64,000 bases of DNA, taken from positions 1-64,000 of the forward strand of contig NZ_BCTQ01000001.1 in NCBI RefSeq assembly GCF_001571365.1, given 5' to 3'. A model generated the notes under the pieces. It was not told the DNA's origin and searched no databases. It worked only from the letters and a program-made list of their open reading frames with translations. A program made the position numbers and the translations under genes. The stretch's first letter is position 1. The number at the start of each line of letters is the position of its first letter. This DNA comes from Achromobacter denitrificans NBRC 15125 (lineage in GTDB: Bacteria > Pseudomonadota > Gammaproteobacteria > Burkholderiales > Burkholderiaceae_B). Shown piece by piece: positions 41,201 through 50,872 of the stretch.

Positions 41201-43086
41201 TGCAGCGACTCCTTGATCTGTTCCAGGGCGGATGGGTCTTCGATGGTCGTCAGGTCTCCGGGATCGCGTCCTTCGCACACGGCGACGATCGCGCGGCGCA
41301 GCACCTTGCCGGAACGGGTCTTGGGCAGCGCGCCCACGAACCGGATCCGGGCGGGCCTGGCCACCGCTCCCAGCTGATCTTCCACCAGCCGCATGATATC
41401 GCCTTCCAGCTGCTTTGCCCCTTCGGGCGTTTCGGCGCCAGCCGGATTCTTCAGCACGGCGAACGCCATGGCCACCTGCCCCTTGAGCGCATCGGCCACG
41501 CCCACCACCGCGCATTCGGCGATCAGGCTGTGGCTGTTGACCGATTCCTCGATCTCGCGCGTGCCCAGCCGGTGGCCGGCCACGTTGATCACATCGTCGG
41601 TGCGGCCCAGGATGAACCAGTAGCCATCCTCGTCCACCAGGCCCCAGTCGAACGTGGAGTACACCTGGCGCCCGGGGATGGAGGTGAAGTAGGTCTGCAC
41701 GAAGCGCTCGTCGTCGCCCCAGATGGTGGACATGGCCCCCGGCGGCAACGGCGGCACGATGGCCACCACGCCCTTCTGGCCCGGGCCCAGGTCCTCGCCG
41801 GTGGATTCGCTGACGATGCGCGCGTCGAATCCGTACACGGGGAACGACGGGCTGCCGAAACGGGTGGGCACCTTCTCCACGCCCGGCTGGGCCGAGAGTA
41901 TCGGCCAACCCGATTCCGTCTGCCAGTAGTTGTCGATGATGGGCTTGCCCAGCCCGCTGGAGATCCATTGCGCGGTCGGCTCGTCCAGCGGCTCGCCCGC
42001 CAGGTACACGGCGCGCAGCGACGACAGGTCGTGCTGCTTGAGCAGCGCCGGGTCCTGGCGCTTGAGCACGCGCACCGCGGTCGGCGCCGAAAACAGCGTG
42101 TTGACCTCGAACCGTTCCACCAGCTTCCACAGGATCGCGCCGTCGGGCCGCACCGGCGTGCCTTCGTACAGCACGGTCGCCTGGCCGCCTATCAGCGGGC
42201 CGTAGACGATATAGGAGTGTCCCACCACCCAGCCGATGTCGCTGGTGCAGAAAAAGGTGTCGCCCGGCTTCCCGTTGAAGAGGTACTCCATGGAAGACGC
42301 CAGCGCCACGGCATAGCCACCCGTATCGCGCTGCACGCCCTTGGGCCGCCCGGTGGTGCCGGAGGTATAGAGGATGTAGCTCGGCTCGGACGATTCCAGC
42401 CACTCCACCGGCACGCGCGCGCCACGGTGGCGCTCGCGCAGGGCCGCGTAGTCCAGGTCGCGGCCGGCCACGGGTTCAAACGGGGCCAGGCCGCGGTCGA
42501 ACACCACCACCGAGGCCGGCGGCGACTTGGCCAGCGCCAGCGCCCGGTCCAGCAGGGGCTTGTACGGCACCACCTTGCCCGCGCGGGAGCCGCCGTCGGT
42601 GCAGACCACGACCTTGGGCGCCGCGTCGTCGATGCGCTGGGCCAGGTTGACCGAGGCGAATCCGCCGAACACCACGGAGTGCACCGCGCCGATCCGGGCG
42701 CAGGCCAGCATGGTGAACACCGCCTCCGGCACCATCGGCATGTAGAGCAGCACCCGGTCGCCCCGCCCCACGCCCAGCTCCTTGAGCATGGCGGCGGCGG
42801 CATTGACCTCTTCGAACACGTCCTGGCGGGTATAGACGCGCTCGCGGTCCACCTCGGTGGACACCCAGATCAGGGCCGGCGCGTCGGCCTGGGTCGGCAG
42901 CCAGCGGTCGACGGCGTTGTAGCAGAGGTTGCTGCGCCCGCCCGTGAACCATTTGGCGAAGGGCGGCCGGGAGAAGTCCAGCACGGCCCCGAATGGCGTT
43001 TCCCAGTGGATGCGGCTGGCCTCTTCGCGCCAGAACGCATCGCGGTCATGCACCGACCGGTAATGGAAATCCCGGGTTTTTTGCAT
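41197..43086 (-). CDS. prpE: Propionyl-CoA synthetase
   Basis: A 629-residue propionate-CoA ligase. MQKTRDFHYRSVHDRDAFWREEASRIHWETPF at the start and the NLCYNAVDRW segment mark PrpE; YTSGTTGRPKGVQRD is the P-loop and KTRSGKVLRRAI the catalytic lysine loop. It feeds the methylcitrate or methylmalonyl route. No prpBC genes are in the window. It heads the prpE-glcG-MFS operon. Confidence 0.94.
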   Translation of the reverse strand: MQKTRDFHYRSVHDRDAFWREEASRIHWETPFGAVLDFSRPPFAKWFTGGRSNLCYNAVDRWLPTQADAPALIWVSTEVDRERVYTRQDVFEEVNAAAAMLKELGVGRGDRVLLYMPMVPEAVFTMLACARIGAVHSVVFGGFASVNLAQRIDDAAPKVVVCTDGGSRAGKVVPYKPLLDRALALAKSPPASVVVFDRGLAPFEPVAGRDLDYAALRERHRGARVPVEWLESSEPSYILYTSGTTGRPKGVQRDTGGYAVALASSMEYLFNGKPGDTFFCTSDIGWVVGHSYIVYGPLIGGQATVLYEGTPVRPDGAILWKLVERFEVNTLFSAPTAVRVLKRQDPALLKQHDLSSLRAVYLAGEPLDEPTAQWISSGLGKPIIDNYWQTESGWPILSAQPGVEKVPTRFGSPSFPVYGFDARIVSESTGEDLGPGQKGVVAIVPPLPPGAMSTIWGDDERFVQTYFTSIPGRQVYSTFDWGLVDEDGYWFILGRTDDVINVAGHRLGTREIEESVNSHSLIAECAVVGVADALKGQVAMAFAVLKNPAGAETPEGAKQLEGDIMRLVEDQLGAVARPARIRFVGALPKTRSGKVLRRAIVAVCEGRDPGDLTTIEDPSALEQIKESLQ

Positions 43087-43226
43087 TTATGTCTCCTGTT
43101 ATCGTTCGTACGCCTTAAGGCTGATTGTTTTCTTCCTGGAACATTCGGTCATTTTGGTAGGCGAACCTTGCACGAGGCTTGCCGCAAGTCAAAAAGTTCT
43201 CCCAGGCGTCCACGCTGCATGGACAT

Positions 43227-43257
43227 TTAAGCCGGTAACGTAACGAACCGGTCTTAA
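43227..43257. promoter_or_regulatory. Inverted repeat in the prpE/lipoprotein intergenic region
   Basis: TTAAGCCGGT (43227-43236) and ACCGGTCTTAA (43247-43257) are inverted apart from one extra T, around a ten-base spacer. It could be an operator for either divergent gene. The whole gap (43087-43373) holds this repeat, a TAGAAT -10-like element at 43266-43271, and no gene. Confidence 0.4.
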
Positions 43258-43373
43258 AAGTTTGGTAGAATCCCCGCGAAGTTGTACAAAAATGTTGATT
43301 TTGCTGACATCTCGGCCAGATTCACGGCGAATACCGTGCTTTCTGCCGTTATCCGCAAATCATCCCCTGGCGA

Positions 43374-44033
43374 ATGCATCGACACTCCACACGCGCGCTA
43401 CAGATTTCATCCACTGGCCAAGCAACCCGCGGTCTGCGCTTGCTGGCGCTGGTTGCGTGCGTGGCGGGTCTGGCAGGTTGTGCCGGTACGAACCAAAAGT
43501 CAACCGCCTATACGTCGGAGATCGACCCCTACGAAACCGAGTGGGTCGCCACCGCGGATGACCCCATCGGCATGCTGGTGGTGCACAAGTTCAAGCGCGA
43601 ACGCCAGCAAGCCCACACCGGCGTGAACAGCGACAACGCCATGGTCAGCGAAGCCCTGAACTACCTGGGCATCCGCTACCGCTTCGGCGGCAACTCCCCC
43701 GATACCGGGTTCGATTGCAGCGGCCTGGTCACCTACACGGTCGAGCGCTCGCTGGGCCTGAAACTGCCTCGCAACGCCGCCGACATGGCGCAGCAGGGCA
43801 TCGCCGTCAACAAGAACGAACTGAAGGCCGGCGACCTGGTCTTCTTCAATACCCTGGGACGCCGCTACTCGCACGTCGGCATCTACCTGGGCGACGACCG
43901 CTTCGTCCACTCGCCCAGCGCCGGCGGGGTGGTCCGCGTCGAAAACATGACCATGGCCTATTGGGCCAAGCGCTACAACGGCGCCCGCCGCCTCGACAAT
44001 AGCCTGATGGCTTCCGCGCGCGCGGCCAACTGA
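43374..44033 (+). CDS. NlpC/P60 family lipoprotein (murein endopeptidase)
   Basis: A 219-residue protein. A lipobox, LAGC, places the acylated cysteine at residue 36, after a hydrophobic stretch LLALVACVAG, so it is an outer- or inner-membrane lipoprotein. The C-terminal NlpC/P60 domain has catalytic Cys115 (FDCSGLV) and His167 (YSHVGIYLGD). It resembles E. coli Spr/MepS, which cuts D-Ala-mDAP cross-links to allow murein growth. The N-terminal segment before the hydrophobic part is long; a later start is possible. Confidence 0.88.
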   Translation: MHRHSTRALQISSTGQATRGLRLLALVACVAGLAGCAGTNQKSTAYTSEIDPYETEWVATADDPIGMLVVHKFKRERQQAHTGVNSDNAMVSEALNYLGIRYRFGGNSPDTGFDCSGLVTYTVERSLGLKLPRNAADMAQQGIAVNKNELKAGDLVFFNTLGRRYSHVGIYLGDDRFVHSPSAGGVVRVENMTMAYWAKRYNGARRLDNSLMASARAAN

Positions 44034-44061
44034 TCCCCCGGGTTCGCCCCGCCAGACAAGC

Positions 44062-44097
44062 AAAACGCCGCCGGACTTTCCAGTCCGGCGGCGTTTT
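44062..44097. terminator. Terminator of the lipoprotein gene
   Basis: A 16-base perfect inverted repeat (44062-44077 and 44082-44097) begins with AAAA and ends with TTTT, around a TTCC loop. It can work in both directions and sits between the lipoprotein gene and the convergent DUF2325 gene. Confidence 0.88.
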
Positions 44098-44185
44098 CAT
44101 TTCTCTTCGCGGCTCGATGGCCGCAGGCCGGTTCGGCCTCCCCAGTTTTCTTGTGCGGCCGCGGCAGGCAGCGGCCGCCCGACGC

Positions 44186-44509
44186 CTAGTGCACCGTGCC
44201 CGCGCGGGAGCACAGGCCGCATTGCTGCAACGCCTGCTGCATGCTGCATACCGAACGGCGACAAGCCACGACACGGATGCCGCCGCGCTGTGCCGCGTTG
44301 CGGAACGTCTTCATGACGTTATGGCCGAGGAAGTCGGTCAGCAGGATCACCAGCTGGGTGCCCGAAGGCAGTTGCAGCGTCTTCTTTTGATGCGAGGGAT
44401 CACGGCCGCTGATGTGATGCGTGATCGAGATATTGTGTCCTTTGAGAAGATCGGGAATGTTGCCGAGCCTGTCGGCGCCCACTACCACTGCACTGAGTCC
44501 TGCCGTCAT
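44186..44509 (-). CDS. DUF2325 domain protein
   Basis: A 107-residue protein of the DUF2325 family. It begins MTAGLSAVVVGADRLGNIP, an NAD-binding-like beta-alpha turn, has HHISGRDPSHQ and GTQLVILLTDFLGHN, and ends with cysteines in RRSVCSMQQALQQCGLC that could bind metal. Function unknown. The ATG at 44509 has GAGG six bases upstream. A Fur-like box sits 34-52 bp upstream, so it may be iron-repressed. Confidence 0.85.
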   Translation of the reverse strand: MTAGLSAVVVGADRLGNIPDLLKGHNISITHHISGRDPSHQKKTLQLPSGTQLVILLTDFLGHNVMKTFRNAAQRGGIRVVACRRSVCSMQQALQQCGLCSRAGTVH

Positions 44510-44542
44510 GATGAACCTCACTGGGTCGTTGAGACTAGGTGT

Positions 44543-44561
44543 AATGATAATGATTCCTATT
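44543..44561 (-). promoter_or_regulatory. Fur-box-like site
   Basis: The plus-strand sequence AATGATAATGATTCCTATT matches the Fur consensus GATAATGATAATCATTATC in its first hexamers (GATAATGAT). It is in the most AT-rich stretch of the region, upstream of the DUF2325 gene. Confidence 0.55.
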
Positions 44562-44648
44562 GTTTAGTCAACTTAAATGAGATCAGTTCTTATTTAATTA
44601 TTTTTATGAGCCTGCCCGGAGGGATAGCGACGCCCGGGGGACGAGGCC

Positions 44649-44677
44649 AAAAAAAAGGCGCCGCGCCCCGCGGCGCC
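44649..44677 (-). terminator. Terminator of cysB
   Basis: GGCGCCGC (44657-44664) and GCGGCGCC (44670-44677) form a stem; on the minus strand eight T follow (44656-44649). It is 31 bp beyond the cysB stop. Confidence 0.85.
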
Positions 44678-44707
44678 GCGCCTTTCCTGGGCGAAACCCT
44701 GCCCCGC

Positions 44708-45652
44708 CTATTTGGGCGTACCCTGCACCGCTTCGGTCACCACGGCACGGGTGAGCGACGGCGCCAGCATCTCCAGGAAGGTGTAGACGTAATCCCGCAG
44801 GAACACCCCCGCCTTCACGCCCACCCGGGTCGTATGGGTGCCGAACAGATGGCCCACGGGCAGCCCCACCAGGTTCGAGTCGCGGCGCGGGTCGTAGGCC
44901 ACGCCGGCGATGATCCCGATGCCCAGGCCCACGTCGACGTAGGTCTTGATCACGTCGGCGTCGATGGCCTCCAGCACGATATCCGGATGGATGCCCTGGT
45001 TGGCGAAGATCTCGTCGATGGTGCTGCGGCCGGTAAAGGCGCGGTCGTAGGTCACGATGGGGAATTCGGCCAGCTGCGCCAGCGACAGGCGCTTGGCGGC
45101 GCTGGAGGTCAGCTCGGCCAGCGGATGGTCGGGACGCACCACCACGGTGTGCTCCCAGGCGTAGACCGGCAGCGTGGCCAGGCCCGGCGTCAAGGCCAGC
45201 GATTCCGTCGCCAGCGCCAGGTCGGCCTGCTCGTGCAGCACCATTTCCGCCAATTGCGCGGGGCTGCCTTCGGCCAGCGACAAATGCACTTTGGGGAACT
45301 GCTTGCGGAACGCCGGGATGACCCGCGGCAACAGGTAGCGCGCCTGGGTATGGGTGCACGCGATGACCAGGCCGCCCTCGTCCCGGCGCGCGAACTCGTC
45401 GCTCACCTTCTTGAGGTTGTCCACTTCGCGCATGATGCGGTCGATGACCTGCGAGACCGCCAGGCCGGGCTTGGTCAGCCCTTTGATGCGTTTTCCATGC
45501 CGTTCGAAGATCTTGATACCCAGCTCGTCTTCGAACTCGATGATCGCCTTGGAGACGCCCGGCTGGGACGTGTAGAGCATCCGGGCGGCTTCGGTCAGAT
45601 TGAAGTCGCGCCGGATGGTTTCCCGCACGAAACGAAATTGCTGCAGGTTCAT
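44708..45652 (-). CDS. cysB: CysB-type LysR regulator
   Basis: A 314-residue LysR protein with the CysB/Cbl signature MNLQQFRFVRETIRRDFNLTEAARMLYTSQPGVSKAIIEFEDELGIKIFERHGKRIKG. The effector domain with CTHTQARYLLP is also typical of CysB. CysB senses O-acetylserine/N-acetylserine and activates sulfur assimilation genes. ATG 45652 is the family start. It lies 95 bp downstream of mmsA with an AT-rich operator-like region between, so it likely has its own promoter. Confidence 0.9.
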   Translation of the reverse strand: MNLQQFRFVRETIRRDFNLTEAARMLYTSQPGVSKAIIEFEDELGIKIFERHGKRIKGLTKPGLAVSQVIDRIMREVDNLKKVSDEFARRDEGGLVIACTHTQARYLLPRVIPAFRKQFPKVHLSLAEGSPAQLAEMVLHEQADLALATESLALTPGLATLPVYAWEHTVVVRPDHPLAELTSSAAKRLSLAQLAEFPIVTYDRAFTGRSTIDEIFANQGIHPDIVLEAIDADVIKTYVDVGLGIGIIAGVAYDPRRDSNLVGLPVGHLFGTHTTRVGVKAGVFLRDYVYTFLEMLAPSLTRAVVTEAVQGTPK

Positions 45653-45681
45653 TGAATTGGCCCCTGATAGACGGACCAATT

Positions 45682-45725
45682 ATAAGTAATAAGGACGCCT
45701 TGCTATATCACTTATTTGTATAAGC
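45682..45725 (-). promoter_or_regulatory. AT-rich cysB promoter/operator region
   Basis: ATAAGT (45682-45687) and ACTTAT (45710-45715) are inverted, and ATAAGG and ATAAGC occur beside them. Repeated ATAAG/CTTAT elements resemble CysB half-sites, consistent with autoregulation. Confidence 0.45.
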
Positions 45726-45747
45726 TTAGGAGCAAGACGTCCCCCTT

Positions 45748-47241
45748 TCAGCGCATCGAGATCGTGGTGTTCACACTCTTGGCGTGGGCGGACCAGCGCG
45801 CGGTGATCGTCTTGGTCTGCGTCCAGAACTGCACCGCCTGCTTGCCGTTGGGGCCCAGGTCGCCCAGCTTGGAGCCGCGCGAGCCGGTGAAGCTGAACCA
45901 GGCCACGGGCACCGGGATCGGCACGTTGATGCCGACCTGGCCGACGTCGATATTGTTCTGGAAGTAGCGGGCCGCGCCGCCATCCTGGGTGAACAGGGCG
46001 ACGCCGTTGCCGTTGGGGTTGCGGTTGATGAACTCCACCGCTTCTTCCAGCGTCTCGGTGCCCACCACGCACAGGACCGGGCCGAAGATTTCTTCGGTGT
46101 AGATGGTCATGTTCTCGGTGACGCCGTCGAAGATCGTCGGGCCCACGAAGTTGCCCTGCTCGAAGCCCGCCACCTTCAGGTCGCGGCCGTCCAGCAGCAG
46201 CTTGGCGCCTTCGTCCACGCCCTTCTGGATCAGGCCCTCGACACGCTTCTTGGCGTTGGGCGAGACCAGCGGGCCCAGGTCGGCGGCGCGGTCGGTGCCG
46301 GAATTGACCTTGAGCTTCTTGGCCCGTTCGACGAAATCAGGCAGCCAGTTGCGCGCCTCGCCGACCAGCACGGCCACCGACGAGGCCATGCAACGCTGGC
46401 CGGCCGCGCCGAAGGCGGCGCCCAGCAATTGGTTCAGGGCGACTTCGGGGTCGGCGTCCGGCAGGACCACGCAGTGGTTCTTGGCGCCCATCATGGACTG
46501 GCAGCGCTTGCCCGCGGCCGAGGCGCGGTTGTAGATCTCGGTGCCCACGCGGGTCGAGCCGATGAACGAAACCGCCTTGATGTCGGGGTGCTCGCACAGG
46601 CCGTTGGCGGTTTCCGGGCCGCCGTGCACGACGTTCAGCACGCCCGGGGGCAGGCCGGCTTCCAGCGCCAGCTGGGCCAGGAACAGCGAAGACGTCGGAT
46701 CCTGCTCCGAGGGCTTGAGCACGAACGTGTTGCCGCAAGCCACGGCGATCGGGAACATGAAGCAGGGCAGCATCACGGGGAAGTTGAACGCGGTAATGCC
46801 CGCGCACACGCCCAGCGGCTGGATCAGCGTGTAGACGTCGATGCCGGTGGCGGCGTTTTCAGCGTACTCGCCCAGCTGCAGGTTGGCGATCGAGCAGGCA
46901 TGCTCGACCACTTCCAGGCCGCGGCCGACTTCGCCCTCGGCGTCCGGCAGCGTCTTGCCGTGCTCGCGGGTGATCATCTCGGCCAGCTTGCCGGTATTGG
47001 CGCGCAGCAGCTCCTGGAATTTCAGCATGACACGCATGCGCATGCCCTGCCCGCTGTTGCGCCAGGTCTTGAAAGCCTCCTTGGCGTTGGAGACGGCCAG
47101 GTCCAGTTCCTCGCGGGTGGCGAAGGGAACCTTGGCGACGACCTCCTGGGTGGCGGGATTGATCACGTCTCGCCATTCGGTGGTTTTGGACTGCACTAGC
47201 TTGCCGCCGATCAATAGCGGAACGCGCGGGACTTCACTCAT
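45748..47241 (-). CDS. mmsA: Methylmalonate-semialdehyde dehydrogenase (CoA-acylating)
   Basis: A 497-residue aldehyde dehydrogenase. Catalytic Cys284 ([10 protein letters not shown]), [18 protein letters not shown] and the [36 protein letters not shown] ending are specific for MmsA. It turns methylmalonate semialdehyde or malonate semialdehyde into propionyl- or acetyl-CoA in valine and beta-alanine breakdown. ATG 47241 follows GAGGAG. It is 88 bp downstream of the branched-chain-type binding-protein gene, and semialdehydes made by the class III aminotransferase could be its substrate. Confidence 0.94.
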   Translation of the reverse strand: MSEVPRVPLLIGGKLVQSKTTEWRDVINPATQEVVAKVPFATREELDLAVSNAKEAFKTWRNSGQGMRMRVMLKFQELLRANTGKLAEMITREHGKTLPDAEGEVGRGLEVVEHACSIANLQLGEYAENAATGIDVYTLIQPLGVCAGITAFNFPVMLPCFMFPIAVACGNTFVLKPSEQDPTSSLFLAQLALEAGLPPGVLNVVHGGPETANGLCEHPDIKAVSFIGSTRVGTEIYNRASAAGKRCQSMMGAKNHCVVLPDADPEVALNQLLGAAFGAAGQRCMASSVAVLVGEARNWLPDFVERAKKLKVNSGTDRAADLGPLVSPNAKKRVEGLIQKGVDEGAKLLLDGRDLKVAGFEQGNFVGPTIFDGVTENMTIYTEEIFGPVLCVVGTETLEEAVEFINRNPNGNGVALFTQDGGAARYFQNNIDVGQVGINVPIPVPVAWFSFTGSRGSKLGDLGPNGKQAVQFWTQTKTITARWSAHAKSVNTTISMR

Positions 47242-47329
47242 TTGATGCTCCTCACACTGCATAGTCGATGCGGAGTGGACTCCGCGTTCATGGATCTTGC
47301 GGCGCGCCGCCGGGCAGCGCCCGCATGGT

Positions 47330-48547
47330 CTATTTCTTCACCAGGGGGCACGAGGAATCGGCCAGGGGCTGGAACGCCTCGGCGGCCGGGATGGTGGCCA
47401 CCAGCTTGGAATAGTCCCAGCCGCCCTTGGACTCCGCGGGCTTCTTCACTTCGTACAGGTACATGTCGTGGATCACCCGGCCGTCGGGGCGGATCGAGGC
47501 GTTGCGCATGATCGGATCCTTGATGGGCAGCTCGCGCATCTTGTCGGCCACCACCTTGCCGTCCGTGCTGCCCGACGCCGCCACGCCGCGCAGGTAGTGC
47601 AGCACGCTGGAATACACGCCGGCCTGGGTCATGGTGGGCTTCAGTCCGCGGAACGCCTTCTCGAAGCGCCCGGACCATTCGCGGGTGGTGTCGTCGTAAT
47701 CCCAGTAGAAGCCGTCCACGTACGACAGGCCCTGGGCGTTCTCCAGGCCCAGCGCCCGCAAGTCGGACAGGAAAATCAGCAGCGACACCAGGCGTTGGCC
47801 GCCCGCGACGATGCCGAACTCGCGCGCCTGCTTCACGGCGTTGACGGTGTCCTGGCCGCCGTTGGCCAGCGCCACCACCTGCGCCTTCGAACTCTGCGCC
47901 TGCAGCAGGTAGGACGCGAAATCGGGCGCGTTCAGCGGATGCCGCACGCTGCCGGCCACCGTGCCGCCCAGGGCCTGCACGGCCTTGGCCGTGTCGGCCT
48001 CCAGCGAGTGGCCGAACGCGTAGTCCACGGTAATGAAGAACCAGGACTTGCCGCCCGCCCGCACCGTGGCCTTGGCGCCGCCGGCGGACTGCGAATAGGT
48101 GTCGAACATCCAGTGGAAGCCGACGGGCGAGCATTCCTTGTTGGTCAGCGCCGTGGTGGCCGGCCCGGAGAACATCACGACCTTGTTCTTTTCGCGCGCG
48201 ATGCCCTGCACCGCCAGCGCCACGGCGGAGTTGGTCAGGTCGGCGATGGCGGTGACGCCGTCGCGGTCGAACCACTCGCGCGCCTTGGCCGCGCCCACGT
48301 CGGCCTTGTTCTGGTTGTCCGCGGACACCAGCTCGATCTTCATGCCCTTGCACTCCGCGGCCAGGCAATCGTCGATCGCCAGTTGCGCCGCGGCCACCGA
48401 ACCCGCGCCCCCCATGCCGGCATAGGTGCCCGACATGTCCGTCAGAATTCCGATCTTCACCGGCGGCTTGTCCGCCGCGTGCGCCTGGGCAACCAGGGCA
48501 GCGCCCAGACACAAACCTGCGGCGAGCCCGCGTGCGTGCAATTTCAT
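47330..48547 (-). CDS. Branched-chain-type ABC transporter binding protein
   Basis: A 405-residue periplasmic binding protein (Peripla_BP_6). Signal peptide [24 protein letters not shown], then [51 protein letters not shown] is the inter-domain hinge pattern. No permease or ATPase genes are adjacent, so it is a solitary binding protein; ligand unknown (amino acid, aromatic acid or amide). It is divergent from the LysR gene at 48752. Confidence 0.88.
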   Translation of the reverse strand: MKLHARGLAAGLCLGAALVAQAHAADKPPVKIGILTDMSGTYAGMGGAGSVAAAQLAIDDCLAAECKGMKIELVSADNQNKADVGAAKAREWFDRDGVTAIADLTNSAVALAVQGIAREKNKVVMFSGPATTALTNKECSPVGFHWMFDTYSQSAGGAKATVRAGGKSWFFITVDYAFGHSLEADTAKAVQALGGTVAGSVRHPLNAPDFASYLLQAQSSKAQVVALANGGQDTVNAVKQAREFGIVAGGQRLVSLLIFLSDLRALGLENAQGLSYVDGFYWDYDDTTREWSGRFEKAFRGLKPTMTQAGVYSSVLHYLRGVAASGSTDGKVVADKMRELPIKDPIMRNASIRPDGRVIHDMYLYEVKKPAESKGGWDYSKLVATIPAAEAFQPLADSSCPLVKK

Positions 48548-48663
48548 GGATTTGTCTCCTGAGTTTTATGCGTTATGGCGCCGTCTTTGCGGCCTGCGGT
48601 ACCCAGGGCAATGCCCCAGGGCCTGCCAACCCAGTGTAGATGTGTGAAAATCAACAAGCAACA

Positions 48664-48710
48664 CCAGAAATGCACATTCCTTGTGCATAAATAACCAAGT
48701 GAATTTCTGG
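48664..48710. promoter_or_regulatory. Nested inverted repeats in the divergent LysR promoter
   Basis: CCAGAAAT (48664-48671) and ATTTCTGG (48703-48710) are perfect outer arms; inside them ATGCAC (48670-48675) and GTGCAT (48683-48688) form a second pair. They lie between the binding-protein gene and the LysR gene, where a LysR protein would bind. Confidence 0.55.
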
Positions 48711-48751
48711 CCCGCCGCGCCAGGCGCGGCGGATGCCTGGAGCGGCGGATC

Positions 48752-49672
48752 GTGCTTGATTGGGACAGCCTGCGGTATTTCCTGGAAGTGGCCCGTACGC
48801 AGCGGGTGAGCGCGGCCGCGCGCAAGCTCGGGGTGGAGCACACCACGGTGTCGCGGCGCATCCGCGCCCTGGAGGCGGAGCTGGAAACCCTGCTGTTCGA
48901 GAAGTCGCGCAGCGCCGGGTTCATGCTGACGGAAGACGGCCAGCGCCTGTTCGTCCATGCCGAGCAGATGGAAAGCACGGTGCACTCGGCCCGCGAGACC
49001 CTCTCCGGCATCGGCCAGGCCCTCTCGGGCCACCTTCGCATCGGCGCCACCGAAGGCTTCGGCAGCTACGTGCTGACGCCGCTGGCCGCCGATTTCCAGC
49101 GCCGCTATCCGCACATCACGCTGGACATCCTGCCGGTGCCGCGCTTCGTCAGCCTGTCCAAGCGCGAGGCGGACCTGGCCATCACCATCGAGCGCCCCCA
49201 ACGCGGGCCGTATGTGTGCAGCAAGCTGTGCGATTACACGCTGCGTCTGTACGGAACGCCGGGCTACCTCGCCCGCCACTCGCCGATCACGTCACGCGCG
49301 GACCTGGCCGACCATACCTTCATCGGCTACGTGGACGAACTGCTGTTCAGCGAACGCCTGCGCTACCTGGAAGACCTGCTGCCCGCCAGCAAGGTGGTCC
49401 TGCGCAGCACCAGCGTGGTCGCGCAGTACCACGCAGCGCTGCAGGGCCAGTCGCTGGCGATCCTGCCCTGCTTCATCGCGGCGCAGGATCCGCGGCTCGT
49501 GCCGGTGCTGGAAAACGAAGTGGAGATCACCCGCTCGTTCTGGATGTACTGCCACGAAGACCTGCGCAAGCTCAAGCGCGTGACGGTCCTGTGGGAATTC
49601 ATCCGCAAGTCGGTGCTGAAGAACGCCGACCTGCTGGCCGGCCGGCGCGGCACGATGAAGTACCTGCCGTAA
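48752..49672 (+). CDS. LysR family transcriptional regulator
   Basis: A 306-residue LysR regulator. Helix-turn-helix LDWDSLRYFLEVARTQRVSAAARKLGVEHTTVSRRIRALEAELETLLFEK is of the GcvA-like group, followed by the effector domain (LRIGATEGFGSYVLTPLAADF). Start is a GTG. Its position, divergent from the binding protein and mmsA genes with palindromes between, indicates that it controls them. Confidence 0.9.
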   Translation: MLDWDSLRYFLEVARTQRVSAAARKLGVEHTTVSRRIRALEAELETLLFEKSRSAGFMLTEDGQRLFVHAEQMESTVHSARETLSGIGQALSGHLRIGATEGFGSYVLTPLAADFQRRYPHITLDILPVPRFVSLSKREADLAITIERPQRGPYVCSKLCDYTLRLYGTPGYLARHSPITSRADLADHTFIGYVDELLFSERLRYLEDLLPASKVVLRSTSVVAQYHAALQGQSLAILPCFIAAQDPRLVPVLENEVEITRSFWMYCHEDLRKLKRVTVLWEFIRKSVLKNADLLAGRRGTMKYLP

Positions 49673-49711
49673 GGGCGGGAGCGGCGGGAGGGTGGGCCCC
49701 CGCGGCGGCCG

Positions 49712-50815
49712 CTAGCTGCTGTTCTTGGGCGCCTTCACGCGCAAGCGCCGCATCAGCAGGAAGACCGTCAACATCGCCACCACGCCGTGGATGGCCCACA
49801 CGCCCACGCCGAAGCTGAGCTTGCCGCTGGAGATCCAGGCGCGCGACAGGTTGATCAGGTTCATGTAGAGCAGGCCCACCAGGCCGGCGATGAGCAGGTC
49901 GCCCGAGCGTCCCAGGCGCGGATTCACCGCTCCCAGCGGGATCGCCAGCAGCGCCAGGTTCAGCGCGGCCAGCGGCAGCGAGACGCGCCACATCACCTGC
50001 GACCAGCTGCTGTCGGTGTTGTCCGCCATCAGCTGCGTGGTGGTGCGCGCCTTGGACGAGCGCTCGGCGGCGGCGCGGGCCTCGGCCACCGGATCGCCGC
50101 CCGACTTGCTTTCCAGGCGCAGGCCGTACTTGTCGAAGTGCACCAGGCGGATCTCGGGCGTGCCCGGCTTCAGGTCGTAGCGGTGCCCTTCACCCAGCAC
50201 CAGGAAGCGGTCGCCGTTGGGCAGGGTTTCGCTGTGGGCCCTGCTGGCGGTCAGCACGCTCAGCCATTCGGGCCCGATTTCACGCGCGAACACGTTGCCC
50301 AGCTCGTCGCTGGGTTCGAGGGGATCCTCGGCGAAGAACACGCGGCTGCCGCCCGACGATTCGGCGAACTGCCCGGCCGTGACCTTGGAGAGATCCGAGC
50401 GCTGTTCGAAGCGCTCGTGGTATTCGCCGATCTGGCGGTACGCCCACGGCGCCGCCACCAGCGTCAGGCCGGCCACGGCCAGCGCCACCGGGATGGCCAC
50501 GCGCAGCACCGGCTTGAGCCAGTCGGCCAGCGACAGGCCGCTGGCGAACCACACCACCATCTCGGATTCGCGATAGTTGCGCGTGACGGTGGTCAGGACC
50601 GCGATGAATATGGAGACCGCCAGAACCGTCGGCAAGGCGGTGATGGTCGACAGCGCGGCCAGCACGAGCACGACGTCTGCTCCGATGTTGCCTCCGGCGG
50701 CTTCGCCGAGCAAGCGCACGAGCAGCACGCTGAGCCACACGACGAGCAACGTGGAAAAGACAACGCCAGCGTGACTGATGATCTCGCTGACGACGGAGCG
50801 TTTAAATAGAGACAT
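49712..50815 (-). CDS. lptF: LPS export ABC transporter permease LptF
   Basis: A 367-residue inner-membrane protein of the YjgP/YjgQ family with six helices (MSLFKRSVVSEIISHAGVVFSTLLVV first) and a large periplasmic beta-jellyroll domain (SGGSRVFFAEDP, GHRYDLKPGTPEIRLVHFDKYGLRL). With LptG and LptB it extracts LPS from the inner membrane. It is divergent from pepA by 57 bp, as in many proteobacteria. lptG is not in the window on its downstream side. Confidence 0.94.
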   Translation of the reverse strand: MSLFKRSVVSEIISHAGVVFSTLLVVWLSVLLVRLLGEAAGGNIGADVVLVLAALSTITALPTVLAVSIFIAVLTTVTRNYRESEMVVWFASGLSLADWLKPVLRVAIPVALAVAGLTLVAAPWAYRQIGEYHERFEQRSDLSKVTAGQFAESSGGSRVFFAEDPLEPSDELGNVFAREIGPEWLSVLTASRAHSETLPNGDRFLVLGEGHRYDLKPGTPEIRLVHFDKYGLRLESKSGGDPVAEARAAAERSSKARTTTQLMADNTDSSWSQVMWRVSLPLAALNLALLAIPLGAVNPRLGRSGDLLIAGLVGLLYMNLINLSRAWISSGKLSFGVGVWAIHGVVAMLTVFLLMRRLRVKAPKNSS

Positions 50816-50872
50816 GGGAGAATATGCGGGATAATCGACCGCATCATACACAGACGCACACGGGAAACCCTC

